From assembly GCF_040298565.1 (NCBI RefSeq), contig NZ_JBEPAK010000008.1, positions 3,645-67,644 on the forward strand: DNA of 64,000 bases, written 5' to 3'. Below, piece by piece: positions 50,489 to 58,454 of the stretch. Under the pieces are notes generated by a model, which was given only the letters and a program-made list of their open reading frames with translations, was not told the origin of the DNA and made no database searches. Both the position numbers and the translations under genes were made by a program. This DNA comes from Kitasatospora sp040298565. Lineage in GTDB: Bacteria > Actinomycetota > Actinomycetes > Streptomycetales > Streptomycetaceae. Position 1 is the first letter of the stretch. Every line of letters begins with the position of its first letter.

Positions 50489-52159
50489 CTAGACGGCGCG
50501 CGCTCCGCCGCCCCGGTGCTCCAGAAGGGCGGTCAGCAGGTGGTGGGCGTGCCGCTCGGTGTCGGCGGCGTGCTGGTGGGGGAGGGTCGGGCGGCGCCAC
50601 TCGCCGGTCGCGGTGTCGGCGGCCTCGCGCAGTTCGAGCAGGGCGGCGGCCAGTACGGCCCGGGCGGCGGTGGATCCGGTCCGGTCGGCGGCCGGTGCGG
50701 CCCGGTCGGCGGCGGTCGACCCCGTCCGGTCGGCGGCCAGTACGGCCAGTGCCGCCCGGGCGGCGCGGGTGGCGGTCTCGGTGTCGGCCACGGCCCTGGA
50801 CAGCCGGGCGGCGGTCCGGCGGTTGGTGACGAGCAGGCAGGCGACCAGACCGGTGAGCGCGCCGACGCAGGTGTCCAGCCAGCGGTCGGCCACCAGCATC
50901 CGGGCGGGCTGCGGGCCCGCGAACTCGGTCATCAGCAGGGCCATCGGGGTGACGAAGACCGTGGCCAGCCAGTAACTGCGGGCGATCATGGCCTCCGCGC
51001 CGAACTGGCACAGCAGTCCGAGCGCGATCAGCGCCACCGGGCCGCAGCGGGCGACCGGCACCGCGGCCGTGAAGAGCGCCAGGCCGAGGAGGTTGCCCAG
51101 GACCCGCTGCACCGCGCGCTGCCAGGAGAGCGTGCTGTTGGCCTGGAAGACCGAGGCCGCGGTGACCACCGCCCAGTACGGACGGCCGACGCCGAGTGCC
51201 AGCGAGAGCCAGCCGGCGGCGGCGCAGCCGACCGCGACCCGCAGGGCGATCGGCAGCAGCGCCGAGCCGGGCCGCAGGACGGCGCGCAGCGGGAGCCGGC
51301 GGACGGGCGGGAGGGCGCGCAGGTCGGCGGCCTCCGCCTCGGTGAGTTCCGGCGACGGCACGGGGCGGCGGCCGCGCCGCAGGTCCCGGGCCCACGCGGC
51401 GTAGCGCTCGGCGGCCGCCGGATCGACGGGCGAGGCGAGGGCGGCCTCGGCGTGGACGAGCAGCCGTTCCGGTTCCTCGCCGAGGGCGCGCTGACGGGCC
51501 GGGGAGGAGAGCGCGAGGCTGCGCCGGGCCGCGTCGACCGCGCCGACCAGGGCGGTACGGGCAGCGGCGTCCGGTGCGCCGGGGTCGGTGCGCAGCAGGC
51601 GGGCGGCGACTTCCAGCGCACGGGCGGTGGCGGTGCGCTCCGGTCCGTACGGGTGCCACAGCGCGGGAGCCATGCAGACCAGCCAGGCCAGTGCGGCGCC
51701 GACTGCGGCGAGCGCCAGGTGCGGTGCGAGGTCCGCGAGCCGCTGGGGGACGAAGGCGCAGCCGGCGGTGGTGAAGGTGATGATCAGGGCGCCGGGCGGG
51801 CCGACCCGGGCGGCGTCGCAGAGCAGTTTGTGCAGGGCGGCGAGCACGGCCGCCACCGCGACGAGGACGGCGGCGTCGCGGGTGAGCGCTGCGGCGGTGA
51901 GGGCGGCGCCGGCGCTGAGGACGGCACCGAGCAGCACGCCGGCCAGCGTCCGGGCCCGGGCCCGGTAGGGCAGGCCGTGCCCGTAGAGGGCGCCGAGGCC
52001 GCCGACCGAGGTGTAGAGCGCGAGGTCCAGCCGGCCGAGGGCGAACAGGGCGAGGTTGAGGGTGCCGAGGGTGAGGACGGCGCTGAGCGCGGGCCGGTGC
52101 CAGCCGTCTCCGGGCGGACCGACCCGGAGCACCTGGCGGAGCTGGGCGGGGGAGGCCAT
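50489..52159 (-). CDS. FUSC-family membrane protein (aromatic acid exporter type)
   Basis: A 556-residue inner-membrane protein with two sets of hydrophobic helices separated by a central cytosolic domain, as in AaeB/FusC exporters. Typical blocks are VGGLGALYGHGLPYRARART and WLSLALGVGRPYWAVVTAASVFQANSTLSWQRAVQRVLGN. It may export aromatic acids or related compounds, in accord with the adjacent MarR regulator. ATG at 52159. Its 3' end has an Ala/Asp/Thr repeat (AADRTGSTAADRA). Upstream lies a 27-bp operator-like palindrome shared with the divergent hydrolase. Confidence 0.85.
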   Translation of the reverse strand: MASPAQLRQVLRVGPPGDGWHRPALSAVLTLGTLNLALFALGRLDLALYTSVGGLGALYGHGLPYRARARTLAGVLLGAVLSAGAALTAAALTRDAAVLVAVAAVLAALHKLLCDAARVGPPGALIITFTTAGCAFVPQRLADLAPHLALAAVGAALAWLVCMAPALWHPYGPERTATARALEVAARLLRTDPGAPDAAARTALVGAVDAARRSLALSSPARQRALGEEPERLLVHAEAALASPVDPAAAERYAAWARDLRRGRRPVPSPELTEAEAADLRALPPVRRLPLRAVLRPGSALLPIALRVAVGCAAAGWLSLALGVGRPYWAVVTAASVFQANSTLSWQRAVQRVLGNLLGLALFTAAVPVARCGPVALIALGLLCQFGAEAMIARSYWLATVFVTPMALLMTEFAGPQPARMLVADRWLDTCVGALTGLVACLLVTNRRTAARLSRAVADTETATRAARAALAVLAADRTGSTAADRAAPAADRTGSTAARAVLAAALLELREAADTATGEWRRPTLPHQHAADTERHAHHLLTALLEHRGGGARAV

Positions 52160-52166
52160 GGAAAAA

Positions 52167-52193
52167 GATTAACAGGTAATTTACCCGTGAATC
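52167..52193. promoter_or_regulatory. 27-bp MarR-type operator between FUSC and hydrolase genes
   Basis: GATT and AATC flank a perfect GGTAATTTACC core (52175-52185), giving a palindrome with arms GATTNACNGGTAA/TTACCNGTNAATC. AT-rich and placed between the divergent starts (8 bp from the FUSC ATG), it is a good binding site for the nearby MarR regulator. Seen directly; the regulator is inferred. Confidence 0.7.
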
Positions 52194-52280
52194 ATATGTC
52201 TTCCGCGGAACAGCGATGAGTTCTGCGGCGAACCCCGGTCTACCCCTGCGACCGACTCGGACGACCGAAGGAACACCGCC

Positions 52281-53072
52281 ATGACCACCACCGTGATCTC
52301 CGCCGACGGCACCACCATCGCCTGCACCGTCACCGGCTCCGGCCCGGCCGTCGTCCTCGTGGACGGGGCGATCGGCCACCGCGCCTTCGACCCGGGCGTG
52401 GCGGTGTCCGAGCAGCTCTCGGCCCACCACACCGTGTGGGCCTACGACCGGCGCGGCCGCGGCGGCAGCGGGGACACGGCACCCTTCGCGGTGGAGCGCG
52501 AGATCGAGGACCTGGCCGCCGTGATCGCGGCGGCCGGTGGCGCGGCCCGGGTGTTCGGCATCTCCTCGGGCGCCGCACTGGCCCTGCGGGCCGCCGCCGC
52601 GGGCGTCGGCATCAGCCGACTCGCCGTCTACGAGCCGCCGTTCAGCACGGAGGAGACGCAGCGCGAGCGCTTCGTCGGGTACGTCACCGAGTTGGAGGCG
52701 GCACTCGCCGAGGGACGGCGCGGGGACGCCGTCGCGGCCTTCATGACCTTCGTCGGGATGCCCGGCGAGATGGTGGAGGGGATGCGCTCGGCCCCGGTGT
52801 GGCCGGTGTTCGAGGCGGTCGCGCCGACCCTGGCGTACGACGCGGCAGCGCTCGGCGCGCGCACGGGGGCGACCGTCCCGGTCGACCTCCTGGCCACGAT
52901 CACCGTGCCGACCCTGGTCCTGGACGGCGGCGCCAGCCCGGAGCTGCTGCGGGCTCCCGCCCGAGCGGTGGCGGCGGCCGTGCCGGGCGCCGAGTACCGG
53001 ACGCTGGCCGACCAGACCCATGAGGTGGCGGCCGAGGTGCTGGTGCCGGAGCTGCTGAAGTTCTACGCCTGA
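52281..53072 (+). CDS. alpha/beta-hydrolase
   Basis: A 263-residue hydrolase with the fold start TTTVISADGTTIACTV, oxyanion segment VLVDGAIGHRAFDPG, nucleophile elbow FGISSGAALAL, an acid in LDGGASPELL and His in LADQTHEVAAEV. It resembles small non-secreted lipase/esterase-type hydrolases; the substrate is unknown. AAGGA site before the ATG. It is divergent from the FUSC gene and shares the MarR-type operator, so it may modify the same compound class that FUSC exports. Confidence 0.82.
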   Translation: MTTTVISADGTTIACTVTGSGPAVVLVDGAIGHRAFDPGVAVSEQLSAHHTVWAYDRRGRGGSGDTAPFAVEREIEDLAAVIAAAGGAARVFGISSGAALALRAAAAGVGISRLAVYEPPFSTEETQRERFVGYVTELEAALAEGRRGDAVAAFMTFVGMPGEMVEGMRSAPVWPVFEAVAPTLAYDAAALGARTGATVPVDLLATITVPTLVLDGGASPELLRAPARAVAAAVPGAEYRTLADQTHEVAAEVLVPELLKFYA

Positions 53073-53261
53073 GGCGCGGAGAGGCCGGGTGGCGGGAGGC
53101 CCGGGAGCGGGCAGCGGACGGCGGACGGCGGGCAGCGGGCGGCGGGCGGCGGGCGGCCCGGGAACGGCACCGGCTGGAGCCGGTGAACCCGCGCTCCCCG
53201 CTCCGCCCTAGTCTTCCCGTCATCCGATCATCTTCGACGACCGAGGGAGCAACGAGCCGCC

Positions 53262-53906
53262 ATGGCCGTGGACTTCACGACGGAACAGGACGTCACGGAC
53301 TTCCGGGACATCCCCACTACCACGCTGGCCGACGTCCTGGGCCGTGCCCGGGTGATGGACATCGGTCTGCGCCCGCTGTGGGCGGGCATGCCCCGGGTGG
53401 CCGGACCGGCCTTCACGGTGCAGTGCCCGCCCGGCGACAACCTGATGCTGCACGCGGCGATCTACCGGGCCGAGCCCGGCTCGGTGATCGTCGTCGAGTC
53501 CGGTGACCTCGACTACGCGCTGGCCGGCGGCAACGTCTGTGCCGTGGCGCAGCGCCGGGGCGTCGCCGCGTTCGTGGCCGACGGCCTGATCCGCGACCTC
53601 GGCGAGGTGCGGGAGCTCGGCTTCCCGGTCTTCGCCCGGGGCGTCATCCCGATCCCCGGCTCGAAGGAGCAGCTGGGCACCCACGGTGCCCCGGTGCGCT
53701 GCGGCGGAGTGCTGGTGGCCCCCGGCGACATCGTGGTGGCCGACGAGGAGGGGGTCGTGGCGGTGCCCGCCGCCGACCGGGCGAAGGTCCTGGCGGCAGC
53801 CCGGGCGAAGCTGGCCAAGGAGGCCGCCGAGACCCTGGACGACTGGGAGGCCGCCCACCGCGCCAGGATCGAGCGCGGCCTCGCCGAGCTGGGCTTCACC
53901 GGCTGA
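53262..53906 (+). CDS. RraA-like / 4-hydroxy-4-methyl-2-oxoglutarate aldolase family protein
   Basis: A 214-residue RraA-fold protein. Conserved elements are PTTTLADVLGRARVMD, GPAFTVQCPPGDNLMLHAAIY, GGNVCAVAQRRGVAAFVADGLIRD (the Arg and Asp that bind metal and substrate) and the GVVAVPA end. Members act as HMG/CHA aldolases or, in some bacteria, RNase E regulators; with no RNase E context here the aldolase role is more likely, in keeping with an aromatic-compound theme. GGGAG precedes the ATG. Confidence 0.85.
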   Translation: MAVDFTTEQDVTDFRDIPTTTLADVLGRARVMDIGLRPLWAGMPRVAGPAFTVQCPPGDNLMLHAAIYRAEPGSVIVVESGDLDYALAGGNVCAVAQRRGVAAFVADGLIRDLGEVRELGFPVFARGVIPIPGSKEQLGTHGAPVRCGGVLVAPGDIVVADEEGVVAVPAADRAKVLAAARAKLAKEAAETLDDWEAAHRARIERGLAELGFTG

Positions 53907-53965
53907 CGCCGACCCCGGCGCCGGCGGTCGCGGCCCGGCCGGCCGGGGTCCGCCCTTCCCGACGG

Positions 53966-54080
53966 CCCGGCAGTCCCGGCGGCGGGGGCAGCAGTCCGGC
54001 AGTCCCGGCGGCGGGGGCGGCAGGACAGCGGCCCGGCAGTCCCGGCGGCGCGGGCGGCAGGACAGCGGCCCGGCAGCCCG
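53966..54080. repeat. CCGGCAGTCCCGGCGGCG repeats between RraA-like and PEP-mutase-family genes
   Basis: Four imperfect copies of CCGGCAGTCCCGGCGGCG start near 53968, 53997, 54034 and 54070, spaced 29, 37 and 36 bp. They lie between two convergent genes and do not include a stop codon of either. Confidence 0.65.
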
Positions 54081-54093
54081 GTAGGACGCCCGG

Positions 54094-54912
54094 TCAGTAC
54101 AGCCCGTTCAGGTCCCCGAAACCGAGCGCCCCGTCGAGCTCCGTCAGCGTCCCGGCGTCGAGCAGCTCGGCAGCGGCACGGCGGGCCGCCGTGTAGGCGA
54201 GCTGGGCGAGGCCCGTACCGACGCTGATCCGCCGTACCCCCGTGGCGGCGAACTCAGCGACGGTCGGCCCGCCCGCGACGGCCATCACGTTCACCGGCAG
54301 CGAAGTCCGCTTGCACAGCTCGGCGAGGTCGTCGAGGTTCAGGAGGCCGGGGACGAACAGGCCGTCCGCGCCCGCCTCGGCGTAGGCCGCGGCCCGGACC
54401 AGCACGTCGTCCAGGCCGCCCAGTCCGAACAGGAACACGTCGGTACGGGCGTTGACCAGCAGCTCGGGCAGGCCGGCGTCGGCCGCGGCGGTGCGGGCCG
54501 CGCGCAGCCGCTCGGCCTGCTCGGCCACCGTGAACAGCGGGCCGCCGACGGCCGTCGAGTCCTCCAGGTTGACCCCGGCCGCGCCCGCACCCACCAGCGC
54601 GGTCACGGTGGCGGCCACATCGGAGGGCAGCGGCCCGTACCCGCCCTCGGCGTCGATGGTGACCGGCAGGTCCACCGCCGCGACGACCCGCCGGGCCGCC
54701 TCGACCGCCGTCGCCCGGTCCATCCGCTGGCCATCACCCATGCCCAGCGACCAGGAGGCGCCGCCGCTGGTGGTGGCGATCGCCTGCGCGCCGGCCGAGG
54801 CGATCACCGCGGCGCTGCCGGCGTCCCATGCGTTGGGCAGGACGAGCACGCCCTCCTCGACGAGCCCGCGCAGTCGCAGCGCCCGCTCGCGGGCCGGGGT
54901 GGTGGTGGACAT
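54094..54912 (-). CDS. isocitrate lyase/PEP mutase-family protein
   Basis: A 272-residue TIM-barrel enzyme of the ICL/PEPM superfamily, which makes or breaks C-C or P-C bonds next to a carboxylate. Recognisable blocks are LVLPNAWDAGSAAVI, ATTSGGASWSLGMGDG, TIDAEGGYG (metal-site Asp and Glu), GAAGVNLEDS and LLVNARTDVFL. It has no KKCGH-type motif, so it is not classic isocitrate lyase; carboxyvinyl-phosphonate or dimethylmalate lyase-like activity is possible. ATG at 54912. It is divergent from the ArsR-type gene. Confidence 0.85.
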   Translation of the reverse strand: MSTTTPARERALRLRGLVEEGVLVLPNAWDAGSAAVIASAGAQAIATTSGGASWSLGMGDGQRMDRATAVEAARRVVAAVDLPVTIDAEGGYGPLPSDVAATVTALVGAGAAGVNLEDSTAVGGPLFTVAEQAERLRAARTAAADAGLPELLVNARTDVFLFGLGGLDDVLVRAAAYAEAGADGLFVPGLLNLDDLAELCKRTSLPVNVMAVAGGPTVAEFAATGVRRISVGTGLAQLAYTAARRAAAELLDAGTLTELDGALGFGDLNGLY

Positions 54913-55024
54913 GAGGTGTCACCGGCTTTCGTACGAATCAGTGGGGACCCAGGCATCGTGCGCCCACCACCGGAAGGGCGACCAGTGTTTAAGCTGGGGC
55001 CGAATCTTCCGAAGGGGGCCGCGC

Positions 55025-56062
55025 ATGCGGACGGAACTCCACTTCTCCGCCCAGGACTTGGCGCTGACCCGGTTCGCCGTCAGCCCGATGCAGGAGGTGG
55101 TGACCAGTCTGCGCGCGCTCGCCCACTCACCCGCCCCCGCGCTGCACCGCCGCTGGGCCGGTCAGGTGCGCGAGCGGCTGGCCGCCTCCGGACTGGACTG
55201 GGCGCGCCTGGCCGCGATGGTCCCGCCCGACGGCCACCTGCCGGACTTCCTCAACCCGACGCCGGCCGGCTTCTCCCCGACGCTCGCCGAGGAGCTCGCC
55301 GCGATCGCCGCGACCGGCGCCGAGCAGGTCCGGGCCGACCTCGACATCGTGGCCGCCGAGGCGGGCGGCCGGCTGCCGGCCTCCCTGGAACCGCTCTACC
55401 GGGATCCGGCGGCCCGGCTGCCCGGGCTGGCCGCCGAGATCGCGGCGTACTGGGAGCTGGCGCTCGCCCCGTACTGGGCGCGGATCCGCGCGCTGCTGGC
55501 CGCGGACGTCTTCCACCGCTCCCGGCAGGCGGCCGAGCACGGCACCGCCCGGATGCTGGACGAGCTGCACGAGACGGTCCGCTGGGACGGCACCGCGCTG
55601 CAGCTGGCGCGCCGGCACTGCGCCGTCACCCGGCTGAACGCCGGAGCCGGCCTGCTGCTCCTGCCCTCCGCCTTCGCCTGGCCCCGGGTGCTCACCCGGG
55701 TGCTGCCGCCGGACCCGCCGCAGCTGATGTACCCGGCGCGCGGCGCGGCCACCCTGTGGGAGGAACGCCCCGGCACCTCGGCGCGCACCGACGCACTGGC
55801 CGCCGTGCTCGGCCGCTCCCGGGCCCGGCTGCTGGCCGAGCTGGACTCCCCCGCCTCGACCACCGAGCTGGCCCGCCGCACCGGGCTGTCCGCGGCGGCC
55901 GTCTCCCAGCACCTCACCGCCCTGCGCACGGCGGGCCTGACCAGCGCCCACCGGGCCGGGCACACCGTCCTCTCCGCCCGGACGGCGGTGGGCGACTCGC
56001 TGTTCGACCCGGACGGCCGGGCGTTCGACACCCCGGCGCCCGCCGGGCGGCCAGCCCGCTGA
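55025..56062 (+). CDS. ArsR-type winged-helix regulator with DUF5937
   Basis: A 345-residue regulator: a long N-terminal DUF5937 region (residues about 5-255, starting MRTELHFSAQDLALTRFAVSP) followed by an ArsR winged helix (RARLLAELDSPASTTELARRTGLSAAAVSQHLTALRTAGL, about residues 258-305). The DUF is common in streptomycetes and its ligand unknown. The gene is divergent from the PEP-mutase gene, which it may control. ATG at 55025, with GGGGG upstream. The stop TGA seeds a 20-bp tandem repeat. Confidence 0.85.
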   Translation: MRTELHFSAQDLALTRFAVSPMQEVVTSLRALAHSPAPALHRRWAGQVRERLAASGLDWARLAAMVPPDGHLPDFLNPTPAGFSPTLAEELAAIAATGAEQVRADLDIVAAEAGGRLPASLEPLYRDPAARLPGLAAEIAAYWELALAPYWARIRALLAADVFHRSRQAAEHGTARMLDELHETVRWDGTALQLARRHCAVTRLNAGAGLLLLPSAFAWPRVLTRVLPPDPPQLMYPARGAATLWEERPGTSARTDALAAVLGRSRARLLAELDSPASTTELARRTGLSAAAVSQHLTALRTAGLTSAHRAGHTVLSARTAVGDSLFDPDGRAFDTPAPAGRPAR

Positions 56063-56195
56063 TCCTCCGGTGCGCCCCTTGATCCGCCGGTACGCCCGCT
56101 GATCCGCCGGCATACCCGCTGATCCCTGGTGTGCCGGCTGATCCGCCGCTACGCCCGTCGAACGCCGCTCCGCCCGATGATCCGCCGGTACGAAT
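56060..56195 (+). repeat. 20-bp tandem repeat seeded at the ArsR-type stop codon
   Basis: A unit like TGATCCGCCGGTACGCCCGC recurs with TGA at 56060 (the stop codon itself), 56080, 56100, 56120 and 56139, then a degenerate unit near 56159, and a last TGA at 56178. Six of seven units keep TGA in a near-constant 20-bp period. The rest of 56063-56334 is noncoding and should hold the crp promoter. Confidence 0.9.
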
Positions 56196-56232
56196 GGCCG
56201 CGCACGGCGCACCCTGATACACCCCCTCCTCA

Positions 56233-56238
56233 TATGAT
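56233..56238 (+). promoter_or_regulatory. candidate -10 element of the crp promoter
   Basis: TATGAT at 56233-56238, about 97 bp before the crp start, in an AT-enriched stretch. No convincing -35 element is visible at the expected spacing, so this is tentative. Confidence 0.3.
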
Positions 56239-56334
56239 CGGAGCGACATGCGCCATGCTTGGTGATGCAGAACACTGAACGGAACTTGCGCCCGACGGCG
56301 GCCCACCGCCGGACGGCCGAGAAGGAGGAAGCAC

Positions 56335-57009
56335 GTGGACGACGTTCTGCGGCGCGCCGCACTCTTCGCGGCACTCGACGACGAACAGGCCGGCGAGCTG
56401 CGCGCTTCCATGACCGAGGTCACCCTCGCCCGTGGTGAGTCGCTGTTCCACGAGGGCGACCCGGGCGACCGGCTGTACGTCGTCGCGGAGGGCAAGGTCA
56501 AGCTGCACCGTGCCTCGCCGGACGGCCGCGAGAACATGCTGGCCGTGCTCGGCCCGAGCGAGATGATCGGCGAGCTGTCGCTGTTCGACCCGGGCCCGCG
56601 CACCGCCACCGCCAGCGCGCTGACCGAGGTCAAGCTGCTGGGCCTCGGCCACGGCGACCTCCAGCCGTGGCTGCACGCCCGCCCGGAGGTCTCCATCGCG
56701 CTGCTGCGGGCCATCGCCCGCCGACTGCGCCGGACCAACGACGTGATGTCCGACCTGGTCTTCTCCGACGTGCCCGGCCGCGTCGCCAAGGCCCTGCTGG
56801 ACCTCTCCCGCCGTTTCGGCGTGCAGTCCGAGGAGGGCATCCACGTCGCCCACGACCTCACCCAGGAGGAGCTGGCCCAGCTGGTCGGCGCCTCCCGCGA
56901 GACGGTCAACAAGGCGCTCGCCGACTTCGCCGGCCGCGGCTGGCTGAAGCTGGAGGCCCGCGCGGTGGTCCTGCTCGACGTCGAGCGGCTGTCGCGCCGC
57001 TCGCGCTGA
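56335..57009 (+). CDS. crp: Crp-family cAMP receptor protein
   Basis: A 224-residue Crp/Fnr regulator that in streptomycetes controls germination, development and antibiotic production. The cyclic nucleotide-binding domain includes SLFHEGDPGDRLYVVAEGKVKL, the phosphate-binding cassette GELSLFDPGPRTATASAL, the central C-helix LLRAIARRLRRTNDVM, and a C-terminal HTH with LTQEELAQLVGASRETVNKAL. GTG start with AAGGAGG upstream. It is followed by a strong terminator and the accessory block lies on its left. Confidence 0.95.
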   Translation: MDDVLRRAALFAALDDEQAGELRASMTEVTLARGESLFHEGDPGDRLYVVAEGKVKLHRASPDGRENMLAVLGPSEMIGELSLFDPGPRTATASALTEVKLLGLGHGDLQPWLHARPEVSIALLRAIARRLRRTNDVMSDLVFSDVPGRVAKALLDLSRRFGVQSEEGIHVAHDLTQEELAQLVGASRETVNKALADFAGRGWLKLEARAVVLLDVERLSRRSR

Positions 57010-57025
57010 CGCTCTCCGAGCACCG

Positions 57026-57060
57026 CGAAGGCCCGTCCGGTCGGTCCGGACGGGCCTTCG
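57026..57060 (+). terminator. crp terminator
   Basis: CGAAGGCCCGTCCGG (57026-57040) pairs perfectly with CCGGACGGGCCTTCG (57046-57060), a 15-bp stem and 5-nt loop, starting 16 bp after the crp stop. Confidence 0.9.
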
Positions 57061-57171
57061 CGTCGTTCCGGCCCGGGCGGCCTCCGCGCCCCGCTGCAGC
57101 CCGGATCGGGCCCCGCCCGGACGCGCCGGACGCCTCGGATGCCCCGGACGACCCGGACGACCCGGATGCCC

Positions 57172-57255
57172 CGAACGCCCCGAACGCCCCGAACGCCCCG
57201 AACGCCCCGAACGCCCCGAACGCCCCGAACGCCCCGAACGCCCCGAACGCCCCGG
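57172..57255. repeat. 9-bp tandem repeat (CGAACGCCC)9
   Basis: The nonamer CGAACGCCC is repeated about nine times without error (57172-57252), flanked by related CCCGGACGA units. It lies between the crp terminator and the convergent metallo-hydrolase gene and does not code for a supported protein. Confidence 0.9.
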
Positions 57256-57292
57256 ACGACCGGGAACGACCCGAACCGGGAACCGCGGCGGA

Positions 57293-58126
57293 TCAGTCCT
57301 GGCCCGGGATGAGCCCGTGCTCCTCCAGGTACTCCAGCTGGGCCCGCACCGAGAGCTCGGCGGCCGGCCAGAGTGCCCGGTCCACGTCGGCGTAGACCCG
57401 GGCGACCACGTCGGCGGCCGTCCGGCAGCCCGCCTCCACCGCGGTCTCCACCTGGGCGAGCCGGGTGGCCCGGTGGGCCAGGTAGTAGTCGACGGCACCG
57501 AGCGCGTCCGCGAGCACCGGCCCGTGGCCGGGCAGCACGGTCCGTACGCCGTGGTGGGAGGCCATCGTGTGCAGGCGGCGCAGCGAGTCCAGGTAGTCGC
57601 CGAGCCGGCCGTCGGGGTGGGCGACCATGGTGGTGCCGCGGCCGAGCACGGTGTCGCCGGTGAGGATCGCGCCGTCGTCCGGCAGGTGGAAGGTCAACGA
57701 GTCCGAGGTGTGGCCGGGGGTGGCGACCACCCGGAGGTCGAGGCCCCCGACGTCCAGGCGCTGACCGCCGACCAGGCCCTCGGAGCCGAGCCGGTGCGCC
57801 GGGTCCAGGGCCCGCACCTCGGTGCCGGTCAGCTCGGCGAAGCGGACGGCGCCCTCGGCGTGGTCGGCGTGGCCGTGGGTGAGCAGGGTGAGCGCGATCC
57901 GCTTGCCCCGCTCCTCGGCGAGCTCGACCACCCGGCGCAGGTGGGCCTCGTGCAGCGGACCGGGGTCGATCACCACCGCGAGGTCCGAGCCGGGCTCGGA
58001 GAGCAGCCAGGTGTTGGTGCCGTCCAGCGTCATCGGCGACGGGTTCGGCGCCAGCACGCACAGCGCCCGAGGAGTGGCCTCGCCGCCGATCGCGGCGGCG
58101 GGGTCACCCGGCAGGAGTCCGCTCAC
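57293..58126 (-). CDS. metallo-beta-lactamase-fold hydrolase
   Basis: A 277-residue hydrolase of the MBL superfamily. Zinc-binding motif LTHGHADHAEG (H-x-H-x-D-H), then TPGHTSDSLTFHLPDDGAILTGDTVLG, LPGHGPV, and the C-terminal helical part (AGCRTAADVVARVYADVDRALWPAA) that is typical of the hydroxyacylglutathione hydrolase-like group. The likely reaction is cleavage of thioester or ester bonds in the cytosol, such as glyoxalase II-like activity. GTG at 58126 overlaps the stop of a small upstream gene. Confidence 0.88.
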   Translation of the reverse strand: MSGLLPGDPAAAIGGEATPRALCVLAPNPSPMTLDGTNTWLLSEPGSDLAVVIDPGPLHEAHLRRVVELAEERGKRIALTLLTHGHADHAEGAVRFAELTGTEVRALDPAHRLGSEGLVGGQRLDVGGLDLRVVATPGHTSDSLTFHLPDDGAILTGDTVLGRGTTMVAHPDGRLGDYLDSLRRLHTMASHHGVRTVLPGHGPVLADALGAVDYYLAHRATRLAQVETAVEAGCRTAADVVARVYADVDRALWPAAELSVRAQLEYLEEHGLIPGQD

Positions 58127-58296
58127 CGGCCGCGCTCGCCGTCGCGGTGCAGGGCCCGCAGCGGCAGGGCCCGGACGAGGGCGCGCTGGGCGACCTCGAC
58201 GAACGGGACCTGGCTGTCGCAGCCCACGGAGCGGGGGATCAGTCGGCGGCCGGGCAGCTCGGGGGCCGTCCGGCGAGCCACGTCGTTGTGGTCCAT
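58123..58296 (-). CDS. small basic protein coupled to the metallo-hydrolase
   Basis: A 57-residue protein whose stop overlaps the GTG start of the metallo-hydrolase (GTGA), a strong sign of coupling. It starts MDHNDVARRTAPELPGRRL, has a single Cys (CDSQVPFVEV) and a basic C-terminus. AAAGGA lies upstream, and an earlier ATG at 58323 is possible. No family recognised. Translational coupling and codon use argue that it is real. Confidence 0.5.
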   Translation of the reverse strand: MDHNDVARRTAPELPGRRLIPRSVGCDSQVPFVEVAQRALVRALPLRALHRDGERGR

Positions 58297-58325
58297 CGGG
58301 TGTCGGTCCTTTCTCGTCGGCATCT

Positions 58326-58385
58326 CTCGTGCGGTCGCTCGTGCGGTCGCTCGTGCGGTCGCTCGTGCGGTCGCTCGTGCGGTCG
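58326..58385. repeat. 12-bp tandem repeat (CTCGTGCGGTCG)5
   Basis: About five perfect copies of CTCGTGCGGTCG lie upstream of the small basic protein gene, between it and the Nudix hydrolase. Being a multiple of three, it could be read in frame, but no supported gene covers it. Confidence 0.85.
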
Positions 58386-58454
58386 GAAGTCCTGGGGGCT
58401 CCGAGGTTCCGGGGGGCAGGGGGTTCCGGGGAGGTCCACGGGGCCCCGGGAGCC

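Noticed and set aside
49947..56062. Biosynthetic gene cluster
   Set aside because: No core biosynthetic enzyme, carrier protein or pathway-specific regulator of a natural-product type is present; the genes suggest transport and small-molecule turnover.
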